Assembly: GCF_000497755.1 (NCBI RefSeq)
Contig: NZ_AYOD01000035.1
Span: 310,001 to 374,000, forward strand
Source: Aliihoeflea sp. 2WW
GTDB lineage: Bacteria; Pseudomonadota; Alphaproteobacteria; Rhizobiales; Rhizobiaceae
Direction: 5' to 3'
Length of the DNA stretch: 64,000 nucleotides
A program made the translations under genes and the position numbers. Below, one piece after another: positions 34,694 through 43,734 of the stretch (position 1 is its first letter; the number at the start of each line of letters is the position of its first letter). Below the pieces are notes generated by a model. It was given only the letters and a program-made list of their open reading frames with translations. It was not told where the DNA came from and searched no databases.

Positions 34694-35340
34694 GGCTTCC
34701 ACCTCAGGAAATTCGCGATCAGGGCGAGACCCAGCGCCTGGCTCTTTTCGGGATGGAACTGCGTACCGGCGATGTTGTCGCGGCCGACGACGGCGGTCAC
34801 CAGGCCGCCATAGTCGGTCGTCGCCAGCACCTGCGCCGGGTCGGTTGCGGCAAGCTGGTAGGAATGGACGAAATAGGCGTGCAGGCCGCCCTCGCCGGTC
34901 GGGATGCCGGCAAAGAGCGGATGTTCCTGTTTCACGTGAATCGTGTTCCAGCCGATCTGCGGGATCTTCAGCGCCGGGTCGGCCGGCTCCATTTCCTTCA
35001 CGTCGCCGGGAATCCAGCCGAGACCGTTCGTGGTTGTCTTCTCGAGCCCGCGCGTCGAAAGAAGCTGCATGCCGACGCAGATGCCGAGAAACGGTCGTCC
35101 CTTGGCGATGACCGCCTCCGTCAGCGCGTCGACCATGCCCGGCACGGCGTCGAGCCCACGGCGACAATCGGCATAGGCGCCGACACCCGGCAGCACGATG
35201 CGGTCCGCGCTCGCCACCCGCGCAGCATCGTCCGTCAGCTCGATCTGCGCATTCGTGCCGCCCTCGCGCGTGGCGCGCTCGAAGGCCTTGGTCGCCGAGC
35301 GCAGATTGCCCGACCCGTAATCGATAATCGCAACCCGCAT
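34690..35340 (-). CDS. hisH: Imidazole glycerol phosphate synthase, glutaminase subunit
   Basis: A 216-residue class I glutamine amidotransferase supplying ammonia to HisF. The nucleophile cysteine is in [11 protein letters not shown] and the catalytic His-Pro-Glu in [10 protein letters not shown]. The start [13 protein letters not shown] at 35340 has GGAG eight bases upstream and overlaps the preceding stop by one base. A parS-like palindrome lies within the gene and encodes N-T-I-H-V-K in the stretch before the HPLF motif. Confidence 0.96.
   Translation of the reverse strand: MRVAIIDYGSGNLRSATKAFERATREGGTNAQIELTDDAARVASADRIVLPGVGAYADCRRGLDAVPGMVDALTEAVIAKGRPFLGICVGMQLLSTRGLEKTTTNGLGWIPGDVKEMEPADPALKIPQIGWNTIHVKQEHPLFAGIPTGEGGLHAYFVHSYQLAATDPAQVLATTDYGGLVTAVVGRDNIAGTQFHPEKSQALGLALIANFLRWKP
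34928..34943. promoter_or_regulatory. parS: parS-like site 2, inside hisH
   Basis: TGTTTCACGTGAATCG matches the rhizobial parS consensus TGTTTCACGTGAAACA at 14 of 16 positions. It lies in the hisH coding sequence, about 14 kb left of the origin candidate, and shares its 16-base TTTCACGTGAATCGTG with site 1. Confidence 0.7.
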
Positions 35341-35816
35341 CACTTCGCTCCGGGATAGCCGAACAGGCCGAGCGCCGGGCCGCTGTGGCGCGCGGCAGGC
35401 GCGGTGCGCGACCACGGCGCCATCACGCGCGGCGGCGTCTCGGCAGCAGCGATCACGTCACGGTCGGCCAGATAGCGGATTTCGGCATCCGCCGCGGTGC
35501 GCGCCTCGACCACGCCCCATTCGTTCCAGTCGGATCGCTTCAGCGAGGCGATGCGCAGCGCTGCGCCTTCCAGCCCGACATAGACGCCGACGAGCAGCGA
35601 CAGCCAGGCCGTGGCCCCGCCAAGGCCCGCATAGGCCCCGGCCACCGAAAGCGCGATGGCCGCGACGAGCGCAATCAGCGCCTCGCGCCACATGCGATGA
35701 AACGCGAACCAGACGAACGGGATCAGGAAGCCGAAAAAGTGAAACCCGTCGCGGACCAGGACGGCCTTTTCTGCCGGGTCGCGTACCGGCGGCTCCATCA
35801 CGACAAAGCTTGCCAT
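35340..35816 (-). CDS. DUF2628 membrane protein
   Basis: A 158-residue protein with two to three hydrophobic helices ([19 protein letters not shown] and [18 protein letters not shown], then [17 protein letters not shown]). It matches the DUF2628 family of small membrane proteins. The C-terminal third is soluble. It lies between hisB and hisH with minimal spacing on both sides, an arrangement common in Rhizobiales, so it is co-transcribed with the his genes although no role in histidine synthesis is known. Confidence 0.85.
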   Translation of the reverse strand: MASFVVMEPPVRDPAEKAVLVRDGFHFFGFLIPFVWFAFHRMWREALIALVAAIALSVAGAYAGLGGATAWLSLLVGVYVGLEGAALRIASLKRSDWNEWGVVEARTAADAEIRYLADRDVIAAAETPPRVMAPWSRTAPAARHSGPALGLFGYPGAK

Positions 35817-35820
35817 CGCC

Positions 35821-36432
35821 TCAGCCTTTCAGCGTGCCCTTGGTCGACGGGATCATGCCCGCCTGCCGTGCATCCGGCTCCACCGCCATGCGCAGCGCGC
35901 GTGCCACCGCCTTGAAGCAGGTCTCGGCGATATGGTGGTTGTTGACGCCGTAATGGTTGAGGACATGCAGCGTGATGCCGGCATTCTGCGCCAGCGCCTG
36001 GAAGAACTCGCGCACCAGTTCGGTGTCGAACGTGCCGATCTTCGGCGCCGAGAACGCAACGTTCCAGACGAGGAACGGCCGACCGGAAACGTCGATCGCC
36101 GCCTTGGTCAGCGTCTCGTCCATCGCGAGGTCGATCGATGCGTAGCGTGCAATGCCGCGCCGCTCGCCGAGCGCTTTCGCAATCGCCTGCCCGATCGCGA
36201 TGCCGGTGTCCTCGACCGTGTGGTGGTCGTCGATGTGGAGGTCGCCCTTGGCCTCGATCGTCATGTCGATCAGCGAATGGCGCGACAACTGGTCGAGCAT
36301 ATGGTCGAAGAAACCCACGCCGGTCGAAATCTGCGACCGGCCGGTGCCGTCGAGATCGACCGTGACGGTGATCTCGGTTTCCTTCGTCTTGCGCTCGATC
36401 GTCGCGCTGCGCGCGCTCTTGCCGTCGGCCAT
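35821..36432 (-). CDS. hisB: Imidazoleglycerol-phosphate dehydratase
   Basis: A 203-residue monofunctional IGPD catalysing the manganese-dependent dehydration step of histidine synthesis. The metal-binding histidines are in [30 protein letters not shown] and [16 protein letters not shown]. It lacks the phosphatase half found in the enterobacterial bifunctional protein. It is the first gene of the hisB-DUF2628-hisH-hisA-hisF-hisE-coaA-ynfA run, whose promoter must lie in the short gap before the Fic gene. Confidence 0.97.
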   Translation of the reverse strand: MADGKSARSATIERKTKETEITVTVDLDGTGRSQISTGVGFFDHMLDQLSRHSLIDMTIEAKGDLHIDDHHTVEDTGIAIGQAIAKALGERRGIARYASIDLAMDETLTKAAIDVSGRPFLVWNVAFSAPKIGTFDTELVREFFQALAQNAGITLHVLNHYGVNNHHIAETCFKAVARALRMAVEPDARQAGMIPSTKGTLKG

Positions 36433-36459
36433 ATTAGAATCCTGATCCAGCTTTTCCGA

Positions 36460-37107
36460 TTAGGACAGCGAACTGTTCGCGTGCTCGTGGATAAGGGCAA
36501 ACTGCTTGGCAAGCAAAGCGGAAATCAGGGACTCCATGTCCGATACGTCGATTTGGCCGGAGTCAAACCGAGCATCGGCAGCTTCGAGTGCGCGGTAGTA
36601 GGCCGATTTCGTCTGGACGATCTGATCGACGATAGTATTCGACCCGGGCAACCTCGTCCCGAGACGCAGAGATAGGACGATGTAAGCCGCGGCCCGCGAA
36701 GTTCGTCCATTGCCGTCGTCATAGGGATGAATCCAGTTCAATCGCCACATAACATAGGCGGCGAGATGAACGGGACTCTTGTCCCAATTGTCATTGACGT
36801 AGTCGCATAACTCTTCGAGCAGTTCCTGCACCTTGGCAGGCGCCGGAGGCGTATGGCCGCTTCCAGTAATGGACATGCCGTGAGGACGGGGAACACCGGC
36901 ATAAGGCGTAAGGCCTTCAACGGCCAAACGGTTCAGTTCACCAAGCAAAGAAGGTCTGAGTCTGAACTTCCCATCCTTGGCAAGATTCCGCTCGATTGTT
37001 GTAAATACGAAATCCGTTTGCCGAACGCCGTTCGCTGCCTCCAGGCGCGCTCTTGCGTCCTTGTCCGTCTCAACCGTCATTCGGTCAGGAAGGCTCTCAC
37101 GATCCAT
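36460..37107 (-). CDS. fic: Fic family protein (adenylyltransferase toxin-like)
   Basis: A Fic-domain protein of about 215 residues with a complete active loop HPYDDGNGRTSR (residues about 127-138), a close variant of the HPFx(D/E)GNGR consensus. Fic enzymes AMPylate target proteins and often act as toxins. No inhibitory SxxxE(G/N) helix is seen in the protein itself; the small gene just upstream may supply it. I chose the ATG at 37107, overlapping that gene by 11 bases; a start 36 bases earlier is possible, as is one 27 bases later. Base composition is much lower in GC than its neighbours (26 of 60 at 36961-37020), suggesting acquisition. Confidence 0.85.
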   Translation of the reverse strand: MDRESLPDRMTVETDKDARARLEAANGVRQTDFVFTTIERNLAKDGKFRLRPSLLGELNRLAVEGLTPYAGVPRPHGMSITGSGHTPPAPAKVQELLEELCDYVNDNWDKSPVHLAAYVMWRLNWIHPYDDGNGRTSRAAAYIVLSLRLGTRLPGSNTIVDQIVQTKSAYYRALEAADARFDSGQIDVSDMESLISALLAKQFALIHEHANSSLS

Positions 37108-37273
37108 TTCGAATGACGTCGATCTTGGCAGCTTCGCTTGCAACCATTTCGCGCGTTATGCGGCTGTTTTCTATATGGGTATTCCCATATGCAAAACTGA
37201 GCCGTTGTTCGGCCTTTTCCTTTTCGCTCATCGGCACTTTTGCGGCTTCCGCGAGAAGCTGTTCCCATTCCAT
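37097..37273 (-). CDS. Small FicA-like antitoxin candidate
   Basis: A 58-residue protein encoded immediately upstream of and overlapping the Fic gene. Its ATG has an excellent GAGGAG site seven bases upstream. It contains FAYGNTHIENSRITREMV, which resembles the inhibitory helix of Fic antitoxins. The usual serine or threonine four residues before the glutamate is Asn31, and Glu35-Asn36 are kept. The glutamate would clamp the Fic active site and block ATP binding. The pair therefore looks like a toxin-antitoxin module, but this is inferred from motif and position. Confidence 0.7.
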   Translation of the reverse strand: MEWEQLLAEAAKVPMSEKEKAEQRLSFAYGNTHIENSRITREMVASEAAKIDVIRNGS

Positions 37274-37384
37274 TTCCGAACTCCTCGAACCCGTATCGCT
37301 GTTCCGTGGGCGAATCATACCAGATCGGTTTGAACGCTCACAACCAACGTCCTATCTCCATGCAAACAAAAATATGGACCACTC

Positions 37385-37936
37385 ATGTCAGATTCAAATC
37401 TTTCCATGCACGCCACGACCATCGTCACCGTGCGCAAGGGCAACAAGGTGGTGATCGCCGGCGACGGACAGGTCAGCCTTGGCCAGACCATCATGAAGGG
37501 CAATGCCCGCAAGGTGCGCCGCATCGGCAAGGGCAACGTCATTTCCGGCTTCGCGGGCGCAACCGCCGACGCCTTCACCCTTCTCGAACGGCTCGAGGCC
37601 AAGCTCGAGCAATATCCCGATCAGTTGACCCGCGCCTGCGTCGAGCTTGCCAAGGACTGGCGCACCGACCGTTACCTGCGCCGCCTCGAGGCGATGATGC
37701 TCGTTGCCGACAAGTCGGTCACGCTGGCACTGACCGGCAATGGTGACGTGCTGGAGCCCGAGCAGGGCATCATGGCGATCGGCTCCGGCGGCAATTATGC
37801 GCTCGCCGCGGCCCGCGCGCTGGCCGACACCGACCTCGATGCCGAGGAGATCGCCCGCCGCGCCATGAAGATCGCCGGCGAGATTTGCGTCTACACGAAT
37901 TCCAATATTGTCATGGAAGTGCTGGATGCCGAATAG
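37385..37936 (+). CDS. hslV: ATP-dependent protease peptidase subunit HslV
   Basis: A 183-residue threonine peptidase that forms the proteolytic core of the HslUV (ClpYQ) complex. The catalytic threonine is in the N-terminal [20 protein letters not shown] and is exposed after removal of the short leader. Further family marks are [20 protein letters not shown] and the C-terminal CVYTNSNI. Translation may start at 37385 or at the internal ATG seven codons on; the mature protein is the same. It overlaps the GNAT gene. Confidence 0.96.
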   Translation: MSDSNLSMHATTIVTVRKGNKVVIAGDGQVSLGQTIMKGNARKVRRIGKGNVISGFAGATADAFTLLERLEAKLEQYPDQLTRACVELAKDWRTDRYLRRLEAMMLVADKSVTLALTGNGDVLEPEQGIMAIGSGGNYALAAARALADTDLDAEEIARRAMKIAGEICVYTNSNIVMEVLDAE

Positions 37937-38441
37937 GCTTCGCTACGCATTCCGCTCGGTCGAGCCGGACGACCTGCCGACGCTGCGCGCCTGGCTCGAC
38001 CAGCCGCATGTGCGCGAATGGTGGGGCGATCCGGCCAAGGGCGTCGCGGAGATCGAGGCGGCGATGGACGACATCTCGACCGAGCCGCTGATCGTCGAAC
38101 TCGACGGCAAGCCGGTCGCCTACCTCCAATCCTACGATCCGCATCTGGAGGACGACCATCCCTATGCCGATCAGCCGATGGGCACGCTCGGTCTCGACAT
38201 CTCGATCGGCGCCGCCGATCTCATCGGCAAGGGCCATGGCAGCGCAATCATCGCGCAATTTGCCGAGGAGCTCTTCGCCGAAGGCGCGCCGCGGCTCGTC
38301 ATCGACCCGCACCCCGACAATGCCCGCGCGATCCGCGCCTACGAGAAGGCGGGCTTTCGCCACATCGACACGCGAAACTCACTTTATGGTCCGGCCCATC
38401 TGATGGCGCTGGACGCACCGCAGGACACCGAAAACTCATGA
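37926..38441 (+). CDS. GNAT N-acetyltransferase, AAC(6')-like
   Basis: A 171-residue acetyltransferase with features of the aminoglycoside 6'-acetyltransferase/siderophore-acetylase-like group. These are VREWWGDPA near the start, [17 protein letters not shown], the acetyl-CoA-binding segment [13 protein letters not shown], and the C-terminal [16 protein letters not shown]. The ATG at 37926 overlaps the hslV stop by 11 bases, and its own stop overlaps hslU by four, so the three genes are translated as one unit. The substrate is unknown; a drug-resistance role should not be assumed. Confidence 0.88.
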   Translation: MPNRLRYAFRSVEPDDLPTLRAWLDQPHVREWWGDPAKGVAEIEAAMDDISTEPLIVELDGKPVAYLQSYDPHLEDDHPYADQPMGTLGLDISIGAADLIGKGHGSAIIAQFAEELFAEGAPRLVIDPHPDNARAIRAYEKAGFRHIDTRNSLYGPAHLMALDAPQDTENS

Positions 38442-39736
38442 GCACATTCTCTCCCCGCGAGATCGTTTCCGAACTCGACCGCTACATCATCGGCCAGAAG
38501 GACGCCAAGCGCGCCGTCGCCATCGCACTGCGCAACCGCTGGCGCCGCCAGCAGCTCGAAGGCCAGATGCGCGAAGAGGTGATGCCGAAGAACATCCTGA
38601 TGATCGGGCCGACCGGCGTCGGCAAGACCGAAATCTCGCGCCGCCTCGCCAAGCTCGCCGGCGCGCCCTTCATCAAGGTCGAGGCGACCAAGTTCACCGA
38701 GGTCGGCTATGTCGGCCGCGACGTCGAGCAGATCATCCGCGATCTCGTCGAAACCGCCATCGGCCTGACGCGCGAGAAGATGCGCGAGGACGTCAAGGCG
38801 CGCGCGCATCTCAACGCCGAGGAACGCGTGCTCGAAGCCCTCGTCGGCAAGACGGCGAGCCCCGCGACGCGCGATTCCTTCCGCAAGAAGCTGCGTTCGG
38901 GCGAACTCGACGACAAGGAAATCGAGGTCGAAGTCGCCGATGCCGGAACGCCGATGGGCGGGTTCGAAATCCCCGGCATGCCGGGCGCGCAGATGCTCAA
39001 CATCAACGACATGCTGCAAAAGGCGATGGGCGGCCAGAAGACGCGCACGCGCAAGACGACGGTCAAGGAATCCTACGGCCATTTGATCAATGACGAGTCC
39101 GACAAGCTCCTCGACAATGACGAAGTCATCGCCCGCGCGCTCGACGTCACCCAGAATGATGGCATCGTCTTCCTCGACGAGATCGACAAGGTGGCCGGCA
39201 GCGACAGCCGCACCGGGCCGTCCCGCGAGGGTGTCCAGCGCGACCTGCTGCCGCTCGTCGAAGGCACGACGGTCGCCACCAAATACGGGCCGGTGAAGAC
39301 GGACCACATCCTCTTCATCGCTTCCGGCGCATTCCATGTCGCCAAGCCGTCGGACCTCCTGCCCGAGCTTCAGGGCCGCCTGCCGATCCGCGTCGAGCTG
39401 CGCGCGCTCGAAAAGGACGATTTCCGCCGCATCCTGACGGAGACCGAGGCGAGCCTCATCAAGCAGTACATCGCGCTGATGGACACCGAGGGCGTCACGC
39501 TCGACTTCACGGACGATGCGATCGACGAACTCGCCGGCATCGCGGTCGACCTGAATTCGACGGTCGAAAATATCGGTGCACGCCGCCTGCAGACGGTGAT
39601 GGAGCGGGTCCTGGACGAGATTTCCTACAATGCGCCCGACCAGTCGGGCACGGCGGTGACGATCGACGCCGAATATGTGCGCAAATATGTCGGCGATCTC
39701 GCCAAGAACACAGATTTGTCCCGTTTCATCTTGTAG
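38438..39736 (+). CDS. hslU: ATPase/unfoldase subunit HslU of the HslUV protease
   Basis: A 432-residue AAA+ unfoldase feeding substrates to HslV. Walker A is [19 protein letters not shown], Walker B is [13 protein letters not shown], and the C-terminal peptide [10 protein letters not shown] is the element that docks into HslV. The pore motif GYVGRD is present. The start [16 protein letters not shown] at 38438 overlaps the acetyltransferase stop (ATGA). Confidence 0.97.
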   Translation: MSTFSPREIVSELDRYIIGQKDAKRAVAIALRNRWRRQQLEGQMREEVMPKNILMIGPTGVGKTEISRRLAKLAGAPFIKVEATKFTEVGYVGRDVEQIIRDLVETAIGLTREKMREDVKARAHLNAEERVLEALVGKTASPATRDSFRKKLRSGELDDKEIEVEVADAGTPMGGFEIPGMPGAQMLNINDMLQKAMGGQKTRTRKTTVKESYGHLINDESDKLLDNDEVIARALDVTQNDGIVFLDEIDKVAGSDSRTGPSREGVQRDLLPLVEGTTVATKYGPVKTDHILFIASGAFHVAKPSDLLPELQGRLPIRVELRALEKDDFRRILTETEASLIKQYIALMDTEGVTLDFTDDAIDELAGIAVDLNSTVENIGARRLQTVMERVLDEISYNAPDQSGTAVTIDAEYVRKYVGDLAKNTDLSRFIL

Positions 39737-39856
39737 GCGCTTCGGCAACACCTCGCGATGAAGTGAAACGGCAAGGTCCGGCGGGCGCAATCTGCGCTCG
39801 ACGGGCCGATAGCCGCTCACTATGTTCGCGGCGCTTTGGCCGAGGCCCCGAATCTC

Positions 39857-40819
39857 ATGAAAGCATTTGCCGGACTTCTCGTTTCGCTGTCGCTCGCGCT
39901 TGGCGTGGGCGAGGCGCATGCCGTGACGAAGGTCCCGCCCGGCAATCGCAATGTCGAGCAGCCGGCCGTTCCGGGCGGCTCCGCCAGCCGCACCCGGGCG
40001 CTGTCGACCACCTATGAAGCGAAGTACCAGCGCGTGCTGCGGCTCTTCCAGCAGGACGAATCGCTACGGGCGAAGATTCGCCAGGTGTCCGCGCGCTACG
40101 GCATCGACCCCGTTCACATGGCGGGCGCGATCATCGGCGAGCACACCTACAATGTCGACGCCTACGACCGGCTGCAGACCTATTACGTCAAGGCCGTCTC
40201 CTACCTGTCGACCAGCTTCCAGTTCGCCCATGGTGGAGAAAACATCGCCACATTCGTCGGGCGGCCCGAATTTGCCGAATGCAATGCCGTCGCAGCCGAC
40301 AGCTACGATCTGTGGTCCTGCCGCGAGATGGTCTGGGAGCGGGATTTCCGCGGCCGGTCCGTCGAAGGCAACTCCTATCCGGACAACCGGTTCGGCGCGG
40401 TCTTCTTCCAGCCCTTCTATGCCGGCCAGACATTCGGCATCGGCCAGCTCAACCCGCTCACCGCCCTCCAGATGAGCGATCTCGTTCATCAGGTCTCGGG
40501 CCTGCCTAAGCTCGACGCATCGGACCCGCAGGCCGTCTACCGCACCATCATGGACCCGGACCTGACGCTCGCCTATGTCGCGGCGACACTGAAGACGTCG
40601 ATCGACGCCTACAGGCGGCTCGCCGGCTTCGACATATCGGGCAATCCGGGGATTACGGCGACGCTCTACAATGTCGGAAACCCCGAGCAGCGTGCCTATC
40701 GGCTCAAGCGCGACAATGCCCAGCGTGCCGCCCGCGGCGAAGCTCCGCGCCTGCCCGAAGAGAATTATTATGGCTGGCTGGTCAACGATCGGCTGGAAGA
40801 CCTCGAAGCGCTCTTCTGA
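39857..40819 (+). CDS. DUF1402 family exported protein
   Basis: A 320-residue protein with a clear signal peptide (MKAFAGLLVSLSLALGVGEA, cleavage after AHA) and a DUF1402-type mature part. The mature domain has VSARYGIDPVHMAGAIIGEH and FGIGQLNPLTALQMSD, reminiscent of lysozyme-like transglycosylase folds with a glutamate at GEHTYN. A role in peptidoglycan turnover is therefore possible but unproven. I use the ATG at 39857; a TTG seven codons upstream would spoil the signal peptide. Its 3' end overlaps the convergent regulator gene by about 50 bp. Confidence 0.85.
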   Translation: MKAFAGLLVSLSLALGVGEAHAVTKVPPGNRNVEQPAVPGGSASRTRALSTTYEAKYQRVLRLFQQDESLRAKIRQVSARYGIDPVHMAGAIIGEHTYNVDAYDRLQTYYVKAVSYLSTSFQFAHGGENIATFVGRPEFAECNAVAADSYDLWSCREMVWERDFRGRSVEGNSYPDNRFGAVFFQPFYAGQTFGIGQLNPLTALQMSDLVHQVSGLPKLDASDPQAVYRTIMDPDLTLAYVAATLKTSIDAYRRLAGFDISGNPGITATLYNVGNPEQRAYRLKRDNAQRAARGEAPRLPEENYYGWLVNDRLEDLEALF

Positions 40820-41172
40820 TCGATCTCGTCGAGCAGTGCGACGATCCGATCGATATCGTCGGGCGACAGCGTCGAAATCTGTGCCGCCAGCCTGTTGGCA
40901 AGCAAGGTCGCCTCGGGCGACAGTCCGGCCGTGTCGACCGTAACGCGCGGGTCGGAGCGCCGGGCGAGTTCCTCGAGCGCTTCCGCCTCGTCCCAGATCA
41001 CGTTGAAGAAGCCGATGATCTTCTGCACCATCGCCCAGTTCGGCACGCCGCGCCTTCCATGCTCCAGCGCCGACAGATAGGCCGGGCTGACGCCGATCGC
41101 CGCCGCCATCTCCTTTTGCGCGATGCCGCGCTCGGTGCGCATCGCGCGCACCTTCTCGCCGAAGGGCGTCAT
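40768..41172 (-). CDS. XRE-type helix-turn-helix regulator
   Basis: A 134-residue DNA-binding protein with an N-terminal Cro/CI helix-turn-helix (QKEMAAAIGVSPAYLSALEHGRRG) and a C-terminal tail rich in serine and arginine. It overlaps the Smr-domain gene by four bases and is the last gene of the mltA operon. The conserved place in Rhizobiales suggests a chromosomal housekeeping regulator rather than a phage repressor; targets are unknown. Confidence 0.88.
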   Translation of the reverse strand: MTPFGEKVRAMRTERGIAQKEMAAAIGVSPAYLSALEHGRRGVPNWAMVQKIIGFFNVIWDEAEALEELARRSDPRVTVDTAGLSPEATLLANRLAAQISTLSPDDIDRIVALLDEIDQKSASRSSSRSLTSQP

Positions 41173-41717
41173 GTCGCGTCTCCGGGCCGCCGGCGCAGGC
41201 GCACATACATCGCACCCTGCCCGCCATGGTGGCGCGCCGCATCCTCATGCGCCGAAACGAGACCGCGAAAGGCCGGCGTCGCAAACCATTGCGGCACCTG
41301 CCGGCGCAATACGCCGTCGCTGCCCATGGACGAGCCCTTTCCCGTCACCACCAGAACATGCCGCCGCCCCTGCGCATAGGCATTGTGCAGGAAGGCGAGC
41401 AGGACGCCATGGGCCTCGCCCAGCGTCATGCCATGGAGATCGACCTTGCCCTCGATCGCGAGCCGCCCCTTGGCGAGTTTCTTCTTGGTCGGCCGGTCGA
41501 TCACCGGCCGCTGCGCCGGTTCGCGGCGCAGGATTTCCGCCTGATGCTTGGCCTCGGCGATCACCGGCGGCAGGGCCGGCGATGCCTTGTCCTCGGCAGC
41601 GAGCGCTTCCTCCATTTCTTCCGGAAAACTCTTGCCAGGCATCGGTGCGACGGACCGAGCGACCTTCGACCAAAGCTGACGATCCTCCCGGCTCAACCCC
41701 TTGGCGCGGCGCGTCAT
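41169..41717 (-). CDS. Smr domain protein
   Basis: A 182-residue protein with a basic N-terminal half and a C-terminal Smr (MutS2-related) nuclease-like domain. The domain is marked by VDLHGMTLGEAHGVLLAFL and VVTGKGSSMGSDGVLRRQVP. Smr domains bind or nick nucleic acids; the function of stand-alone rhizobial members is not settled. It overlaps mltA upstream and the XRE gene downstream by four bases each. Confidence 0.88.
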   Translation of the reverse strand: MTRRAKGLSREDRQLWSKVARSVAPMPGKSFPEEMEEALAAEDKASPALPPVIAEAKHQAEILRREPAQRPVIDRPTKKKLAKGRLAIEGKVDLHGMTLGEAHGVLLAFLHNAYAQGRRHVLVVTGKGSSMGSDGVLRRQVPQWFATPAFRGLVSAHEDAARHHGGQGAMYVRLRRRPGDAT

Positions 41718-42763
41718 GCGCGCCGCTCCGGCACCAGCATGATGAAGTTCGCTGCGTGCTTGATGACGCCCGCCACCTCCCCCGCCGCATCGCCCGAACC
41801 GCAGAAAATATCGCCCCGCGCCGGGCCGACGATCGCCGAACCGGTATCCTGCGCGATCATCAGCCGCGCGAAATCCATCTCGGGCGCCTCGACGAAAAAG
41901 GGCGTCGCGAAGGTGTGCAGCCTGCGATCAACGGCAAGCGACCGCGCCGCCGTCAGCGGCACCTTCGCGGCGGCGATCGGGCCGAGCGCCGGGTCGGCGA
42001 CAGGGGCATCCTTGAAGAAAATATACGAGCGATTTTGCCACAAAATCTCGTCGGTTTGGTCTGGATTGGCGGCAAACCAGGCCCGAATCGACTGCATCGT
42101 TACGTCTTTCAGCGGAATTTCGCCGAGATTTGCGAGGATTTTGCCCGGTCCGGAGAAGGAATGGCCGGATTTCGCAGCGTAAGTGACCCGCCTTAAGCTG
42201 CCGTCCGTCATCACCAGCCGCGCCGCGCCCTGGACGTGGATGAAGAACAGGTCGACCTTTTCGGCAAGCCACGCGATCTCCAGCCCGCGCCCCTCAAGCG
42301 CGCCGCGTTCGATCTCGCCGCGGTCGAAGAACGGCACGATGCCACCGGCCGTCTGCCTGCCGAAGGCGATGCCGGCATCCCAGCCCACCGGTCGGTTTTC
42401 GTCATCGATATCGACGAGGTCGGCCGGCCGCGACAGGATCGGATAGCGAAATCGCTCGGTACGCGCCGGGCTCGCCTCGACCACCGGCTCGTAGAAGCCG
42501 GTCACGAAACCCTCGGCGACGATGCGGGCCGGGCGGAAATAATGTTCGAAAAACCCTCGAGCGTCGTCGACACCGTCACGCGCTGCCGCGAAGGCGGGCC
42601 CGAGATTATCGGCGGAAATGCCGAACGAGCCGGTCTTGTAGGGCTTTTCGAGATGGCGGAACGCCGAGCGGCGAAAGGCATCGAAGGTGGCACGATGGTC
42701 GTCGCCCCGCCAATCGGCAATGTCGTCGAATGTCAGGAAATCGAGGGCAGCCGGCGTCTTCAT
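41714..42763 (-). CDS. mltA: Membrane-bound lytic murein transglycosylase A homologue
   Basis: A 349-residue lytic transglycosylase with the MltA barrel domain and a C-terminal 3D domain. Catalytic and structural aspartates are in QDTGSAIVGPARGDIFCG (Asp306 and Asp318), and the domain marker FFEHYFRPARIVAEGFVTGF is present. It cleaves peptidoglycan with formation of 1,6-anhydro-MurNAc, the sugar whose recycling MurU and AmgK serve. No lipoprotein signal is seen at the chosen start, unlike E. coli MltA, so export is uncertain. It heads a three-gene operon 16 bp after the Tim44-like gene. Confidence 0.92.
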   Translation of the reverse strand: MKTPAALDFLTFDDIADWRGDDHRATFDAFRRSAFRHLEKPYKTGSFGISADNLGPAFAAARDGVDDARGFFEHYFRPARIVAEGFVTGFYEPVVEASPARTERFRYPILSRPADLVDIDDENRPVGWDAGIAFGRQTAGGIVPFFDRGEIERGALEGRGLEIAWLAEKVDLFFIHVQGAARLVMTDGSLRRVTYAAKSGHSFSGPGKILANLGEIPLKDVTMQSIRAWFAANPDQTDEILWQNRSYIFFKDAPVADPALGPIAAAKVPLTAARSLAVDRRLHTFATPFFVEAPEMDFARLMIAQDTGSAIVGPARGDIFCGSGDAAGEVAGVIKHAANFIMLVPERRA

Positions 42764-42779
42764 GCCAGCAGACCCGGTC

Positions 42780-43478
42780 CTATTCTTCCGCTTCGGTCGC
42801 GACCAGCTTCCAGTTCGGATCGCGCGAGCGCGTGTCGCGGGCGAAGGTCCAGACGTCCTTGACCTCGACCACCGTCTCGGGATCGCCGTCGATCACTTCG
42901 CCCGAGGCGTTGCGCGTGGCCGAAATGAGTTCGCTGACGATGCGCAGCGTGATGTGCGCCTCGGAGCCCTTCTGCTCGGCGGCGACGATATCGGCCTTGT
43001 CGATGCCGACGAAGGACGACTGCACCTTCTCGTTGCGCGTCTCGCGGTCGGAGATCGCCTGCACGAAGCCGTCATGGACCTCGCGCGACAGAAGATTCTT
43101 CAATGTCCTGCGGTCGCCATCAGCATAGGCCATGACGATCATTTCGTAGGCCATCTTGGCACCGTCGACGAATTGCTTGGGATCGAAGCTCGGGTCGGCC
43201 TGGCGAATGGCGCGCAGGCCATTGTTGACGGGCGTGCCTTCCGGCGCGATGGCGTCGATCGCCGCGAAATCAGGCGCGGGCGGCGCGTCGCCCATGCGGC
43301 GGCGCGGAAGCGAGACGACATTCTCGGGCGCCGCCTGCTTGTCGGCGTCGGGGCGCGTATAGGGATCTTGCGGTGGACGCTCATTGCCTGTCCGTCGGCC
43401 GAGCACGCTGCGCAACTGGTAAAAGATCACCGCGGCGGCGACGAGGAAGAAGATGGTTCCGAAATCGAAAAATTCCAT
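42780..43478 (-). CDS. Tim44/TimA family inner-membrane protein
   Basis: A 232-residue protein with one N-terminal membrane helix (DFGTIFFLVAAAVIFYQL), a proline-rich linker and a Tim44-like C-terminal domain (FVDGAKMAYEMIVMAYADGD). Alphaproteobacterial homologues of mitochondrial Tim44 sit in the inner membrane facing the cytoplasm. I use the ATG at 43478; an upstream in-frame TTG adds four residues. Its place next to fxsA and secB is the conserved rhizobial order. Confidence 0.9.
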   Translation of the reverse strand: MEFFDFGTIFFLVAAAVIFYQLRSVLGRRTGNERPPQDPYTRPDADKQAAPENVVSLPRRRMGDAPPAPDFAAIDAIAPEGTPVNNGLRAIRQADPSFDPKQFVDGAKMAYEMIVMAYADGDRRTLKNLLSREVHDGFVQAISDRETRNEKVQSSFVGIDKADIVAAEQKGSEAHITLRIVSELISATRNASGEVIDGDPETVVEVKDVWTFARDTRSRDPNWKLVATEAEE

Positions 43479-43734
43479 ATCGTCCGCCAAGACCCTGTTC
43501 GTCGTTACACTGAAGCCCGGAAACGATGCTGGCCGGTCGGCCGGCCGTTCCCATGCCTGATCAACATTTCAGATCGCCCGGCGCGCATCGCACGCCCCTC
43601 AGCGCTCTAGGTGAAGTCCTCCAGCACGAAATCAAGCGCGCCGTCCATCTTTTGCATATAGATCGCAAGTCGCCTGCATTCAAATGCGCACAGGTGTTCC
43701 CTATATAGCGGCGAACCGCTTTTGAGGCCCCATC

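Noticed and set aside
37926-38441. Calling the GNAT gene an aminoglycoside-resistance determinant
   Set aside because: The similarity is at fold level and the conserved position between hslV and hslU argues for a chromosomal housekeeping role.
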